From the NCBI RefSeq assembly GCF_002159185.1, contig NZ_NFHD01000001.1:217194-281193 (forward strand): a DNA stretch of 64,000 nt, given 5' to 3'. Source of the DNA: Gemmiger sp. An87. GTDB lineage: Bacteria; Bacillota; Clostridia; Oscillospirales; Ruminococcaceae. Of the stretch, positions 50,615 to 60,402 are shown piece after piece. The translations under genes were made by a program, and so were the position numbers. Under the pieces are notes generated by a model. The model searched no databases and was not told the DNA's origin. It saw only the letters and a list, made by a program, of their open reading frames with translations. Every line of letters starts with the position of its first letter. The first letter of the stretch is position 1.

Positions 50615-50714
50615 GAGGCAAAACTCCTTTCTCGGTTTCGTATTTGGCGTGCGGGCGGGTGCACCCCGCCCGCTCTGGTTCCAGAATATTCCGCAAACGT
50701 GCCAATCGACACTC

Positions 50715-50743
50715 TTGGAATTTTGCCTCGGGTGTACTATACT
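50715..50743 (+). promoter_or_regulatory. Promoter of the aldose epimerase gene
   Basis: TTGGAA, 17-bp spacer, TATACT. Confidence 0.65.
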
Positions 50744-50784
50744 TTAGATAACGTCTTTACCAAAAAGAAAGGGGCAGCGTTTTT

Positions 50785-51672
50785 ATGCAGCATACCATTG
50801 AAAATGAATTTTTGACCGTCACCGTGGAGTCCAAGGGTGCCGAGCTGGTGAGCGTGGTGGACAAGGCCACCGGCGCCGAGATGATGTGGGACGGCCAGAA
50901 GGATGTGTGGCCCCGCCGCGCACCCATCCTGTTCCCCTACTGCGGCAAGCTGAACGGCGGCCACTACACCCTGGACGGCGAGACCTATCAGGGCGGCCAG
51001 CACGGCTTCGGCCGCGACCTGGAGCACGAGTTTGTGAGCGCCGAAAACGGCGTGATGCGCTTTGTGCTGCGCTCCAATGAGGCCACCCGCCAGAAGCTGC
51101 CCCGGGATTTTGCCCTGGAGAGCACCTTCACCCTGACCGGCCGTACCCTGCGCCAGACCATCACCGTGACCAACACCGGCGACAAAGAGCTGCGCTTCGG
51201 CTTCGGCTTCCACCCGGGCTTCGCGCTGCCCTTTGACGACAAGCACACCACCGCCGACTACGAGCTGCGCTTTGACGCGCCCCAGACCCCCGTGGTCATC
51301 GAGACCGGCGCCACCAGCGGCCTGGTCACCGGCGCTACCCGCGTGCTGATGGAGAACAGCGACGTCATCCCCATGGACGACCGGATGTTCGACCACGATT
51401 CCATCTGCATGAGCAAGCTGACCGCCAAGACCCTGAGCGTGGTGGAAAAGGACACCGGCCGCCGCATCACCGTGGACCTGGAGGGCTTCCCCTACACCCT
51501 GATCTGGAGCGCCGTGGGCAACCCCGAGCTGCACTTTGTGTGCATCGAGCCCTGGCACAGCCTGCCGGACACCGAGACTGCCACCGGCAACTGGAACGAC
51601 AAGCCCTGCGCCGCCGCCCTGGCCGCCGGCGAGAGCTGGAGCACCGACCTGAACATGACCTTCGAGCGCTGA
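50785..51672 (+). CDS. Aldose 1-epimerase family protein
   Basis: 295-aa galactose mutarotase-like beta-sandwich enzyme (LacX/YeaD-like branch), interconverting alpha and beta forms of a free or phosphorylated sugar. Motifs include PILFPYCGKLNGG (Arg replaced by Lys in the usual N-R-I position), QHGFGRD (His), FGFHPGFALPF (His) and a late WSAVGNPELHFVCIEPW (Glu). GAAAGG lies upstream. It is a single gene before tcdA; the gap of about 80 bp has a GC stem. Confidence 0.87.
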   Translation: MQHTIENEFLTVTVESKGAELVSVVDKATGAEMMWDGQKDVWPRRAPILFPYCGKLNGGHYTLDGETYQGGQHGFGRDLEHEFVSAENGVMRFVLRSNEATRQKLPRDFALESTFTLTGRTLRQTITVTNTGDKELRFGFGFHPGFALPFDDKHTTADYELRFDAPQTPVVIETGATSGLVTGATRVLMENSDVIPMDDRMFDHDSICMSKLTAKTLSVVEKDTGRRITVDLEGFPYTLIWSAVGNPELHFVCIEPWHSLPDTETATGNWNDKPCAAALAAGESWSTDLNMTFER

Positions 51673-51751
51673 GCGAGCGCCGGGCCGGGGGAACATGCCC
51701 CCGGCCCTTTTTCATCCAAACCATTTACCCTCAAAAGGAGAACCAAGACCC

Positions 51752-52501
51752 ATGAGCATCGCACCCTTTGAACGGCGCACCGCCCTTCTGCTTGGCGAGG
51801 AGGGCGTGAACGCCCTGCATGCCGCCCACGTGATTCTGTTCGGCGTGGGCGGTGTGGGCGGCTACGTGGCCGAGGCCCTGGCCCGGGCAGGCGTGGGCCG
51901 CCTGACCCTGGTGGACGACGACACAATCGCCGAGTCCAACCGCAACCGCCAGCTGATCGCCCTTACCGACACGGTGGGCCGCAGCAAGGTGGAGGTAGCC
52001 GCCGAGCGCATCCGGGCCATCAACCCGGACTGCCGGGTCCAGGCCCGCGCCCTGTTTTACATGCCGGACACCGCCGATCAGATTCCCTTCGAGGGGGCCA
52101 GCTATGTGGTGGACGCGGTGGACACCGTGACCGCAAAGCTGGAGATCATCGGCCGGGCGCTGGCCGCCGGGGTGCCGGTGATTTCCAGCATGGGCACCGG
52201 CAACAAGCTGCACCCGGAGCTGCTGGAGCTGACCACCATCGAGAAGACCACCGCCTGTCCCCTGGCCCGGGTGATGCGCCGGGAGTGCCGGGCAAGAGGC
52301 TACAGGAACATTCCGGTGGTGTATTCCACCGAGCCCGCCCTCACCCCGAAGCAGCTGGACGGACCGGCCGAGGTGCCGGGCGGCGCGGTGCGGGCAGGCA
52401 GCCCCAAAAAGCAGACCCCCGGCAGCGTGAGCTTTGTGCCGGGGGCGGCGGGGCTGATCATCGCGGGCAAGGTGGTGCGGGACCTGACCGGCCAGCCCTG
52501 A
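51752..52501 (+). CDS. tcdA: tRNA threonylcarbamoyladenosine dehydratase (TcdA/CsdL)
   Basis: 249-aa ThiF/E1-like enzyme that cyclises t6A37 in tRNA to ct6A using ATP. GVGGVGGYVAE is the nucleotide loop, VDDDTIAESNRNRQ the E1 Asp/Arg/Asn set, and the CPLARVMRRECR segment contains Cys residues typical of the family. The C-terminal glycine-rich end GAAGLIIAGKVVRDL is usual. ATG at 51752 after AAAAGGAG. Confidence 0.92.
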   Translation: MSIAPFERRTALLLGEEGVNALHAAHVILFGVGGVGGYVAEALARAGVGRLTLVDDDTIAESNRNRQLIALTDTVGRSKVEVAAERIRAINPDCRVQARALFYMPDTADQIPFEGASYVVDAVDTVTAKLEIIGRALAAGVPVISSMGTGNKLHPELLELTTIEKTTACPLARVMRRECRARGYRNIPVVYSTEPALTPKQLDGPAEVPGGAVRAGSPKKQTPGSVSFVPGAAGLIIAGKVVRDLTGQP

Positions 52502-52542
52502 GGCGCCCGGCGGACCGAAAACAAGATGGGAGGAACGCGGCT

Positions 52543-53028
52543 GTGAACGACGAAAAGCGCAGCGAATTGCTGGAGCAGATATGGAACCAGCAGAACCAGG
52601 CCTACGACCTGATGTGTGAATACGACGCCATGCCCCACCGCTACGGCGAGTGCATGCTGTATCAGGCGGAGGCCCATATGATCGACCTGATTGCCATGTA
52701 CCCGGGCATCACCGCGGCGGACCTGGCGAATATTTTGCGCAAGACCCCCAGCGCCTGCTCGCAGACGCTGCGCAAGCTGCGGGAGAAAGGGCTGGTGGAG
52801 CAGCTGCGCAACGCCGCCAACAACCGCCAGTACAAGCTGCGCCTGACCGAGAGCGGTCAGGCCCTGTACCGGGACCACGCCGCCTTCAGTGCCGACTGCC
52901 AGCAGCGAACCTTTGACCGGCTGGCCGAGTTCACCGAGGAGGAGCTGGCGCTTTATCTGCGGGTGCAGCAGCACATCAACGAGGCCTACGCCGACGATGT
53001 GCGCCGCAGCCGGGAGCACTTTGCCTGA
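52543..53028 (+). CDS. MarR family transcriptional regulator
   Basis: 161-aa winged-helix regulator. Dimer helices at both ends and the HTH ITAADLANILRKTPSACSQTLRKLREKGLVEQ with the wing NAANNRQYKLRLTESG. GTG start at 52543 after GGGAGGA. 41 bp after tcdA, so possibly co-transcribed. It could control the permease/lyase pair downstream, whose promoter has a palindromic site. Confidence 0.88.
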   Translation: MNDEKRSELLEQIWNQQNQAYDLMCEYDAMPHRYGECMLYQAEAHMIDLIAMYPGITAADLANILRKTPSACSQTLRKLREKGLVEQLRNAANNRQYKLRLTESGQALYRDHAAFSADCQQRTFDRLAEFTEEELALYLRVQQHINEAYADDVRRSREHFA

Positions 53029-53068
53029 GTGCTCAGGCAGGGCTGGAAGGAAAGCGTCAAATTCTATG

Positions 53069-53099
53069 GGCAGGTGCCACAAAAGCACCTGCCTTTTTT
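53069..53099 (+). terminator. Intrinsic terminator
   Basis: GGCAGGTGC / GCACCTGCC arms followed by T6. Confidence 0.9.
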
Positions 53100-53181
53100 G
53101 TGCCATCCATACGGCGCCCTGGTCTTTTTAATAAAATTATATAACATAGATTGTGCATAACATAAAATTCGCATCAAAGCA

Positions 53182-53210
53182 TTGACTGGGAAAGTTTGTG
53201 AGACTATAAT
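53182..53210 (+). promoter_or_regulatory. Sigma-A promoter of the permease-lyase operon
   Basis: TTGACT, 17-bp spacer, TATAAT, followed by an 80-nt leader. Confidence 0.88.
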
Positions 53211-53216
53211 TAAGAT

Positions 53217-53231
53217 GCTTAATGATTAAGC
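53217..53231. promoter_or_regulatory. Operator candidate at the transcription start
   Basis: GCTTAATGATTAAGC, a perfect palindrome of 7-bp arms around one base, 6 bp after the -10. Well placed for repression, perhaps by the MarR protein. Confidence 0.6.
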
Positions 53232-53291
53232 TATTAAAAACATTATGCGCGGACAAGGGTACTTTAAAATTTGAAATAAGGAGGAATTCTT

Positions 53292-54665
53292 GTGGAAGAA
53301 AAAAACAAGAAGTTGGGCTTGCTGAATGTGGTTGGCTTATGCGTAGGCAGCGGCATCGGGACGGGCATCTTTATGATGATGGGCGCCGGAATTGCCTATG
53401 CCGGCCGTTCGATTTTGCTGGTTTGCGGAATCGGCTGCGTCTATATGCTGCTGGCCTTCTGGTATTCTCTGGCCTTTGGTTCTATGTTTGTGATACCGGG
53501 CGGTGATTACGACTGCCGGGCAATGGTGTTTCCGCCGCTGCTTTCCGGGGTGTCGGCCTGGTTCCAGCTGGCGTCGGCCTTTGTGCTGGCGGGGCACTCG
53601 CTGGCGATTACACAGTTTGCTGCACAGCTGTATCCGCAGATCAACGAATATCAGTCGCTTTTTTCGGTGCTGGTACTTACTTTGGGCTTCCTGTGCAGCA
53701 TTCGCGGCTCGCGGGTACTGACGATCATTCAGAACCTGTTCACGGTCACCCTGATCGTGGCGCTTGCCCTGTTCCTCGTTTACGGTGTGCCAAAGGTGGA
53801 TGCCGCCGCGTTTTTCTCCAATGCAGACGGTCAATTCTGGCACGGGGGAATGGGAGGCTTTATGGCGGCGCTGTCGGTAATGAGCTTTGCCTGCATGGGA
53901 ACATCTGCGATGACCTCTATGGGGTCGGTTACGAAAAATCCCAAACGAATCATTCCTCTTGCGGCGATTATTGCAACTCTGATTGTTGCTGTGATCTACG
54001 CCTGCATGGCTTATGTGGCCGGCGGAATTCTGCCCTATGAACAGATTGCCAACCAGAACATCAGCGTTACGGCTCAGGCGATCATGCCCACGGCAGCCTA
54101 TTACTTCTTTGTTGTGGGCGGCGGCATTTGTGCGGTAGCTTCCACCATGCTGGGCGTGATTGCCTATATACGCACGCCGGTTTTGCGTGTGGCCGAGGAC
54201 GGCTGGATCCCTTCGGTGTTCAGTAAGACCACCAAGGGGGGATATCCCTGGGTCACCTACCTCGTTCTTTATGTGGTGAGCCTGCTGCCGCTGCTCTTCG
54301 GGCTGGACATCGAGGGCGTGGTGGGCAACGTGATGATCCCCACCATGATTTTGAATGCGTTCATCAATTTCTATTGCCTGAAGCTGCCTGACCAATATCC
54401 CGAACAGTGGGCAAAGCGCGGCCTGCGCTATCCCCGCTGGGTCTGGAACCTGTGCTCGGTGGCTGGCGGCATCTTTGCGATCATGGTCATCTACAACCTG
54501 TTCATCAACCTGGACGGAAAGGCCGCAGCGATGTGTGTGGGTGAAGTGGTTGTGATTCTGGTATTGGCGGTTGTTTCTTTGAAGAAAAAGTGGGTGACCG
54601 CTGAAAAGCTGAAAGAGAGCCGGGAGCAGATCATTGCCCGGGCGGTTGCAGTCAACGAGGATTGA
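53292..54665 (+). CDS. APC family amino-acid permease
   Basis: 457 aa, about 12 helices. GLCVGSGIGTGIFMMMG is the helix-1 substrate motif of the APC superfamily, and FACMGTSAMTSMGSVTKNPKRIIPLA the helix 6-7 region. GTG start 7 nt after AAGGAGG. Its base composition is somewhat lower in GC than its neighbours. The downstream gene encodes a PatB/MalY-type lyase, so the substrate may be a sulfur amino acid such as cystathionine, or a related amino acid. Confidence 0.9.
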   Translation: MEEKNKKLGLLNVVGLCVGSGIGTGIFMMMGAGIAYAGRSILLVCGIGCVYMLLAFWYSLAFGSMFVIPGGDYDCRAMVFPPLLSGVSAWFQLASAFVLAGHSLAITQFAAQLYPQINEYQSLFSVLVLTLGFLCSIRGSRVLTIIQNLFTVTLIVALALFLVYGVPKVDAAAFFSNADGQFWHGGMGGFMAALSVMSFACMGTSAMTSMGSVTKNPKRIIPLAAIIATLIVAVIYACMAYVAGGILPYEQIANQNISVTAQAIMPTAAYYFFVVGGGICAVASTMLGVIAYIRTPVLRVAEDGWIPSVFSKTTKGGYPWVTYLVLYVVSLLPLLFGLDIEGVVGNVMIPTMILNAFINFYCLKLPDQYPEQWAKRGLRYPRWVWNLCSVAGGIFAIMVIYNLFINLDGKAAAMCVGEVVVILVLAVVSLKKKWVTAEKLKESREQIIARAVAVNED

Positions 54666-54685
54666 ATAAAAAGGAGACGAGTGCA

Positions 54686-55900
54686 ATGAAATACGATTTT
54701 ACTTCCATCATTGACCGGCGGGGCTTTGATGCGACCGCCGTCGAGGGCATCGGTCAGAAATACTGGGGCAATGAGCCGGAGGCCCCGCGGGAGGGCTTTG
54801 ATGCCATTCCCATGTGGGTGGCGGATATGAATTTCGCCACCTGCCCGGCGGTGCCGGAGGCCATCATCCGGCGGGCGCAGCATGGGCTGTACGGCTATTT
54901 TCAGCCCCGGGAGGAATACTTTTCCAAGATCATGGACTGGCGGACCCGTCATGACGGCTTCGTCGGGCTGCAAAAGGAGCACATCGGCTACGAAAACGGG
55001 GTGCATGGCTGCGTGACCAGCGCGGTGAAGACCCTGTCGGCCCCCGGCGACAAGATCCTTCTGCACAGCCCGGTCTATGTGGGCTTTATGGCAGATGTGG
55101 ACATGCTGGGGCGCACCCCGGTGTACAGCCCCCTTGTGCGGGATGCGCAGGGAATATGGCGGATGGACTACGAGGACATGGACCGGAAGCTGCGGGAGAA
55201 CCAGATCCATCTGGCCATCTTCTGCTCGCCCCACAACCCGGCGGGCCGGGTGTGGGAGCGCTGGGAGCTGGAAAAGGCCATGGAGGTGTTTGAAAAGAAC
55301 CAGTGCCTGGTGATCAGCGACGAGATCTGGGCGGACATTGTGTACACCGGCCACAAGCACATCCCCACCCTGATGGTGAACGACTGGGCAAGAGAGCACA
55401 CGGTGGCGGTGTATGCCCCCTCCAAAACCTTCAATCTGGCGGGGCTGACCGGCAGCTATCACATCATTTATAACCAGTATCTGCGCGACCGGGTGACCGG
55501 TGAGGGAAACTCCACCCATTACAACGAGATGAACGTGCTTTCCATGCATGCGCTGCTGGGCGCCTACAGCGAGGAGGGCGAGGAATGGGTGAAGGAGCTG
55601 CTGCAGGTACTGGAGGGCAACTGCCGCTATGCTTATGAGCACATCCGGGAGCATTACCGGGGCGTGCAGGCCGCCATGCCCCAGGGAACCTATATGCTGT
55701 TCCTGGACCTGACCGAATACTGCAGCCGCACCGGCCGCACGCTGGATGAGGTGCTGAAGGCCGGCTGGGCGGTGGGCGTCGGCTGGCAGGACGGCCGCGC
55801 CTTCCAGGGGCCCTGCCATATCCGGATGAATGTGGCCTCGCCGCTTTCCCGGATTCAGGAAGCCTTCGACCGGCTGGACAAGTACGTCTTCAACGACTGA
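54686..55900 (+). CDS. PLP-dependent C-S lyase / aminotransferase (MalY/PatB family)
   Basis: 404-aa fold-type I PLP enzyme. PMWVADMNF near residue 44 is the MalY/PatB hallmark; NGVHGCVTSAVKTL, SPHNPAGRVW, SDEIWADIVY and the PLP Lys in YAPSKTFNLAGL follow. Members act as cystathionine beta-lyase or cysteine desulfhydrase. ATG at 54686 after AAGGAG, 20 bp past the permease stop, so uptake and breakdown of the same compound is likely. Confidence 0.9.
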   Translation: MKYDFTSIIDRRGFDATAVEGIGQKYWGNEPEAPREGFDAIPMWVADMNFATCPAVPEAIIRRAQHGLYGYFQPREEYFSKIMDWRTRHDGFVGLQKEHIGYENGVHGCVTSAVKTLSAPGDKILLHSPVYVGFMADVDMLGRTPVYSPLVRDAQGIWRMDYEDMDRKLRENQIHLAIFCSPHNPAGRVWERWELEKAMEVFEKNQCLVISDEIWADIVYTGHKHIPTLMVNDWAREHTVAVYAPSKTFNLAGLTGSYHIIYNQYLRDRVTGEGNSTHYNEMNVLSMHALLGAYSEEGEEWVKELLQVLEGNCRYAYEHIREHYRGVQAAMPQGTYMLFLDLTEYCSRTGRTLDEVLKAGWAVGVGWQDGRAFQGPCHIRMNVASPLSRIQEAFDRLDKYVFND

Positions 55901-55944
55901 GCAGCGGCAAAGGATTTTTCTCTTTTCCAGAATACAAAACAAAA

Positions 55945-55997
55945 CACAAGGCCCCCGCGGGGCGGCAGAACAGCCGTTTGCCCGCGGGGGCCTTGTG
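55945..55997. terminator. Terminator between converging genes
   Basis: CACAAGGCCCCCGCGGG / CCCGCGGGGGCCTTGTG arms with an inner loop. Confidence 0.85.
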
Positions 55998-56032
55998 CAT
56001 GCTTGGGGAGAAAATGCATATAGAGAAGAAAA

Positions 56033-57349
56033 TCAGAGTTTGCGGCGGCGGCCGATGCCCAGCAGGCTGGCCAGCGCGCCCAGCACGCCGCCCAATGCGG
56101 CGGGCAGCAGCCAGTAAAGGCCCTCGGTATACAGGGGCAGGCCCTCGAAGAAGGCCGCCACCGGGCCGCCCAGCAGCTTTGCCTGCACCAGAGCGCCGGG
56201 CACGCTCATCAGAATGGTGAAGGCCACTGCCACCGGGTAGCACAAAGGCGCCTTGCCGGTGATGCGGTGGGCAAGGCCCAGCGCGATGAGCACGATGGCC
56301 ACCGGGTAGATGGCGCTGAGGATGGGCACCGAGATGGCCAGGATGGTGTTCAGCCCGGCGATGGAAACAAAGAAGCTGATCACCGCGAAGATGACCACCC
56401 AGGCCCTGTAGGGGATTTTGGGCCACTGCAGGCTGAAGTATTCGCTGCAGCAGCTGAACAGACCGATGCAGGTGTTCAGGCAGGCGATCACGAAGATCAG
56501 GCCGAGCAGGGCGGTGCCCGCCGGGCCGTACATCCAGCTCATCAGGTTGGTGAGCACGCCCGCGCCGTTGGAATAATTGTCGAAGCTGCCGCCGCTCACC
56601 GCGCCGATGTGGGCCAGCGCCGAGTAGACCACAAGCAGCACCGCACCGGCGATCCAGCCCGCGCGGATGGTGTGGCGCACCACCGATTTTTCATCGGTCA
56701 CGCCCCGGTTCTGGATGTTCAGCGCGATGATGATGCCGAAGTTCAAGGCGGCAATGGTGTCCATGGTCTGGTAGCCGTCCACAAAGCCCTGGGCCACCAC
56801 ATTGCCGGTGTAGTTGCCGCTGGGCGCACCGTAGCCGCCGGGGGCGTTCACAAAGCAGCCTGCCACCATAACGAAGATCAGCACCAGCAGGATGGGCCCC
56901 AGCGCCTTGCCCAGCCGGTCGGTAAGCTTTTCCGGCTTGAAGGCCACCAGCATGGCCACCGCGAAGAAGACAAAGGAGTAAACGCACAGCACCCAGAGGG
57001 GAGCATCCGGCCAGAAGGGGCTTACCGCCATTTCAAAGGAGGTGCTGGCGGTGCGGGGGATGGCAAGCCCCGGCCCGATGGAAACATAGATGAGCAGGGT
57101 GAACAGCCAGGCGAATCGTTTGCCCACCCGGCCTGCCAGCACCGGCAGCCCGCCGGACTGGGCCACCGCCACCACGCCCAGAACGGGCAGGCCGATGGCG
57201 CTCATGGCAAAGCCGATCATGGCGGGCCAGGTATCGGCGCCCGCCTGCGCGCCCAGAAAGGGCGGGAAGATCAGGTTGCCCGCGCCGAAAAACATGGAAA
57301 ACAGGGTCAGGCCCACAAAGAAGCAGTCCCTTTTGGATAATCGCTGCAC
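56033..57349 (-). CDS. brnQ: Branched-chain amino-acid carrier BrnQ
   Basis: 438-aa LIVCS family cation-coupled symporter for Leu, Ile and Val with about 12 helices. FSMFFGAGNLIFPP near the N-terminus is the family signature; IPRTASTSFEMAV and ACLNTCIGLFSCCSEYF follow. GTG start at 57349 with GGAGGGAG upstream. A good promoter lies at 57421-57449. Ends in GIGRRRKL, a basic cytoplasmic tail. Confidence 0.95.
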   Translation of the reverse strand: MQRLSKRDCFFVGLTLFSMFFGAGNLIFPPFLGAQAGADTWPAMIGFAMSAIGLPVLGVVAVAQSGGLPVLAGRVGKRFAWLFTLLIYVSIGPGLAIPRTASTSFEMAVSPFWPDAPLWVLCVYSFVFFAVAMLVAFKPEKLTDRLGKALGPILLVLIFVMVAGCFVNAPGGYGAPSGNYTGNVVAQGFVDGYQTMDTIAALNFGIIIALNIQNRGVTDEKSVVRHTIRAGWIAGAVLLVVYSALAHIGAVSGGSFDNYSNGAGVLTNLMSWMYGPAGTALLGLIFVIACLNTCIGLFSCCSEYFSLQWPKIPYRAWVVIFAVISFFVSIAGLNTILAISVPILSAIYPVAIVLIALGLAHRITGKAPLCYPVAVAFTILMSVPGALVQAKLLGGPVAAFFEGLPLYTEGLYWLLPAALGGVLGALASLLGIGRRRKL

Positions 57350-57363
57350 GCTGCTCCCTCCTT

Positions 57364-57389
57364 ATAAGAAAGCGTCATAAGAAAGCGTC
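57364..57389. repeat. Tandem 13-bp duplication in the brnQ leader
   Basis: ATAAGAAAGCGTC occurs twice head to tail, just upstream of the brnQ RBS. Confidence 0.8.
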
Positions 57390-57420
57390 GAATCGCTGTT
57401 TGAAAAAACTAAGTTGTTCC

Positions 57421-57449
57421 AGTGTAGCACAAAAACGAACACTTGTCCA
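57421..57449 (-). promoter_or_regulatory. Sigma-A promoter of brnQ
   Basis: Minus strand TGGACA, 17-bp spacer, TACACT. Confidence 0.75.
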
Positions 57450-57621
57450 CGACAGAGCTGTAAATCGCCCCGGTCAACCCGGCAGAGACGGACGAATCAC
57501 AGGGATAATTTGCACAAAAAAGTTGAGCAAACCCGGCAAATCGGACAAAAAACCTATCTTGTCAATAGGCGAATTGGCTGAAAAAGGAGAAAAAACTTTG
57601 GCAGAAGAAAAAGACGAAAAA

Positions 57622-57651
57622 AACCGCGCCCGGATCAATCCGGGCGCGGTT
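57622..57651 (-). terminator. Intrinsic terminator of the lipoprotein gene
   Basis: AACCGCGCCCGGAT / ATCCGGGCGCGGTT arms; long T run on the minus strand. Confidence 0.9.
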
Positions 57652-57656
57652 GGCAT

Positions 57657-58733
57657 TCACAGCCGGTGGGCGCTTTGCAGATACGTGCGGCTGAAGGGGG
57701 CGGGGTCGTCCGGCACAAGGCCGAAGGTGTATTCCATGGCGATGGTGCCGCTTTCCAGCGGCAGGGTCAGGGTGGCGGTGACCACGTCGCCGGTGCGGCT
57801 GTAGGCGATGGCGTTCGGGTCCGCGTCCAGCAGCGTTTTGATCTCCTCACAGGCCGCACAGGGGGCGGGCAGCGGCTCCTCTGTGTTTTCCAGTGCGGCG
57901 GGGGTCGGGTCCTCGCCGCTGATCCGGTCGGTGAAGTCTGCCCGGAAAATGGTGCCTGCGGGGGCTTCGGTGGAGCCGTCCTCCGCCAGGCCGAACCAGC
58001 TCTCGGACCGGGCATACAGGTAATTGGCCCATTCCTCGGCGGTCAGTTCGGTTAAGGGATCGTCAAGGTCCCGGAAGATGCCGGAAAGGGCCAGCGCCCG
58101 GGTCTGGTGCTGCAGCATCACCCACTGGTTCCGGGTCAGGCCCAGCTCCTGCTGCATGGGGTCGGTGCTGGGGGTGACCGGCTCGCCGCCCATGTAATAG
58201 CGCCAGCCGTCCGCGATGGTCCAGCCCGCTTCTTCTTTCAGGGCCAGATACACGTAGTCGGCTGTGCCGTCGGAATACTGGGGCCCGCAGAGAATGGCCT
58301 CGGGGGTGTATTCGGTGGTGGTCCGCACCATCAGCAGGCAGCCGCCCGGGTCGGTGATGCAGTCCAGGCAGCTTCTGCCGTCCAGCCAGGGGGTGTTGTC
58401 GGTCAGCGGGATCTGAAGGTCCGCCCACTCCTCCGGCGGGATCACCCGCACGCTGTCCAGCCGGGCGGTCAGGTACCGGCCCGGACGGTCCCAGTCGGCC
58501 CGGAACCGGGTCTCCAGCACATCGGTGATGGCGGCCAGCTCCTCCTCGGTGGGCTGGAGAGGCTCCGGCAGCGGGTCCGGCAGGGGGATGATGGTGGGTT
58601 TGGGCGCAGTGCTTTCGGCGGCCGCCGAGCTGGCCGGAGCCCCCGAGGACGCGGGCGCGGCGGGGGCGCAGCCGGTGAAAAGCAGCCCGGCGCAGAGGGC
58701 CAGGGCGGCGAAACGGAACAAGCTGCGGGTCAT
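57657..58733 (-). CDS. Hypothetical lipoprotein
   Basis: 358 aa. Lipobox LLFTGCAP (Cys near 22), an Ala/Ser/Pro linker to about 55, then a globular region with mixed alpha/beta character and many Trp/Tyr. A CLDC and a CAACEE segment give two Cys pairs that may form disulfides. No known family recognised. It is a single gene between terminators. Confidence 0.7.
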   Translation of the reverse strand: MTRSLFRFAALALCAGLLFTGCAPAAPASSGAPASSAAAESTAPKPTIIPLPDPLPEPLQPTEEELAAITDVLETRFRADWDRPGRYLTARLDSVRVIPPEEWADLQIPLTDNTPWLDGRSCLDCITDPGGCLLMVRTTTEYTPEAILCGPQYSDGTADYVYLALKEEAGWTIADGWRYYMGGEPVTPSTDPMQQELGLTRNQWVMLQHQTRALALSGIFRDLDDPLTELTAEEWANYLYARSESWFGLAEDGSTEAPAGTIFRADFTDRISGEDPTPAALENTEEPLPAPCAACEEIKTLLDADPNAIAYSRTGDVVTATLTLPLESGTIAMEYTFGLVPDDPAPFSRTYLQSAHRL

Positions 58734-58892
58734 GGAAAATCCCTCCTTTTTCGGGGAGTGGGAGAAAAAGATCGTTAAAAAATACTCCTCTTACCCTGAA
58801 AACGAATCGGGGGCCCCGCTCATTGCACAAACTGGATAAAATGCGGGGCGGGGAGAAGGAGAAAAATTCCCGCGTTTTTTGTGCAGAACAGA

Positions 58893-58926
58893 AAACCCGC
58901 CCCCTCGGACACTTCCGAAGGGACGG
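58893..58926 (-). terminator. Terminator of proS
   Basis: Minus strand ACCCGTCCCTTCGG / CCGAGGGGGCGGGT (one mismatch) followed by TTTTCTG. Confidence 0.7.
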
Positions 58927-58962
58927 GTGTTGTTGCAAAATGCGGGCTGCAAAGGGTGCGGC

Positions 58963-60402
58963 TTAGTAAGCCTTGCCCCAGTAGACCATCAGGTTGGCGG
59001 GCTTGCCGCAGCAGGGGCAAACGTCGCTGATGTGCTCCTGCTCGAAGGGCATGCAGCGGCTGGACAGGCCAACCTCTTCCTTCATCTTCTCCTCGCAGGC
59101 CAGGTCGCCGCACCACATGGTCTTGATGTAGCCGTTGTTCTTCTCGGCCAGCTCCTTGACCTCGTCCATGGTGGTGGCGCTCCAGGTGCGGTTCTCGCGG
59201 TTTTCCAGAGCACGGTTGTAGATGTTCTGAGCCAGCTCATTCAGCAGGCGGGGGATCTCGGTCTCCAGGTCATCCAGGCTCACGAAGTACTTCTCGCGGG
59301 TATCGCGGCGCACCAGCACGCACTGGTTCTTCTCGATGTCCTTGGGGCCGATCTCCAGACGCAGGGGCACGCCCTTCATCTCCCACTGGCTGAACTTCCA
59401 GCCGGGGGAGTTGTCGCTGTTGTCCAGCTTGACGCGGGCAAACTTGGAAACGCGGGCGGCCAGCTCCTCGGCCTTCTCGGTCACGCCGGGCTTGTGGGCG
59501 GCAACGGGCACGATGACTACCTGGAAGGGGGCGATGGCGGGAGGCAGAATCAGGCCCTCGTCGTCGCCGTGGGTCATGATGATGGCGCCGATCAGGCGGG
59601 TGGATACGCCCCAGCTGGTCTGGTGGGGGTACTGCAGGGTGTTGTCACGGCCGGTGAACTGCACGTTGAAGGCGCGGGAGAAGCCGTCGCCGAAGTAGTG
59701 GCTGGTGCCGCTCTGCAGGGCCTTGCCGTCGTGCATCATGGCCTCGATGGTGTAGGTGGCCTCAGCGCCGGCAAACTTCTCCTTGTCGGTCTTCTTGCCC
59801 TTTACCACGGGAATCATCAGGTAGTTCTCGCAGAAGTCGGCGTAGGTGTTCAGCTGCTGCTCGGTCTCCTGCTTGGCCTCCTCGGCGGTCTCGTGGATGG
59901 TGTGGCCCTCCTGCCACCAGAACTCGCGGCTGCGCAGGAAGGGACGGGTGGTCTTCTCCCAGCGCACCACGCTGCACCACTGGTTGTACTTCATGGGCAG
60001 GTCGCGCCAGGAATGCAGCACATGGGCGAAGTGGTCGCAGAACAGGGTCTCACTGGTGGGGCGCACGCACATGCGCTCTTCCAGCTTCTCGGTACCGCCG
60101 TAGGTGACCCAGGCCACCTCGGGGGCAAAGCCCTCCACGTGGTCCTTCTCCTTTTGCAGAAGGCTTTCGGGGATGAAGATGGGCATGGCCACGTTCTCGT
60201 GACCGGTGGCCTTGAACATGCCGTCCAGAATGTGGGTGATGTTCTCCCAGATGGCGTAGCCGTAGGGGCGCAGGATCATGCAGCCCTTTACGGTGGAGTA
60301 GTCCACCAGCTCGGCCTTCAGGCATACGTCGGTGTACCACTGGGTAAAGTCCTCGTTGATGGGGGTGATGGCCTCCACCAGTTTCTTCTTCTGCTCACTC
60401 AT
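58963..60402 (-). CDS. proS: Proline--tRNA ligase, short archaeal/eukaryotic-like type
   Basis: 479-aa class II aminoacyl-tRNA synthetase without the INS editing domain of longer bacterial ProRS. Motif 2 lies around [13 protein letters not shown] and VVRWEK, motif 3 in [11 protein letters not shown]. The C-terminal zinc-like domain has CGDLAC, SRC and CPCCG and ends in the conserved aromatic GKAY. No T-box-like leader is seen in the 110 bp upstream. Confidence 0.96.
   Translation of the reverse strand: MSEQKKKLVEAITPINEDFTQWYTDVCLKAELVDYSTVKGCMILRPYGYAIWENITHILDGMFKATGHENVAMPIFIPESLLQKEKDHVEGFAPEVAWVTYGGTEKLEERMCVRPTSETLFCDHFAHVLHSWRDLPMKYNQWCSVVRWEKTTRPFLRSREFWWQEGHTIHETAEEAKQETEQQLNTYADFCENYLMIPVVKGKKTDKEKFAGAEATYTIEAMMHDGKALQSGTSHYFGDGFSRAFNVQFTGRDNTLQYPHQTSWGVSTRLIGAIIMTHGDDEGLILPPAIAPFQVVIVPVAAHKPGVTEKAEELAARVSKFARVKLDNSDNSPGWKFSQWEMKGVPLRLEIGPKDIEKNQCVLVRRDTREKYFVSLDDLETEIPRLLNELAQNIYNRALENRENRTWSATTMDEVKELAEKNNGYIKTMWCGDLACEEKMKEEVGLSSRCMPFEQEHISDVCPCCGKPANLMVYWGKAY

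Larger units (their letters stand above)
57350..57656. other. Intergenic region upstream of brnQ
   Basis: 307 bp. Holds the tandem 13-bp repeat at 57364-57389, the brnQ promoter, a CCTATCTTGTCAATAGG element near 57551-57567 with a 5-6 bp stem, and the terminator at 57622-57651. No further gene recognised. Confidence 0.5.

Noticed and set aside
57364..57389. Start of a CRISPR or tandem-repeat array
   Set aside because: Only two copies without spacers; a simple 13-bp duplication.
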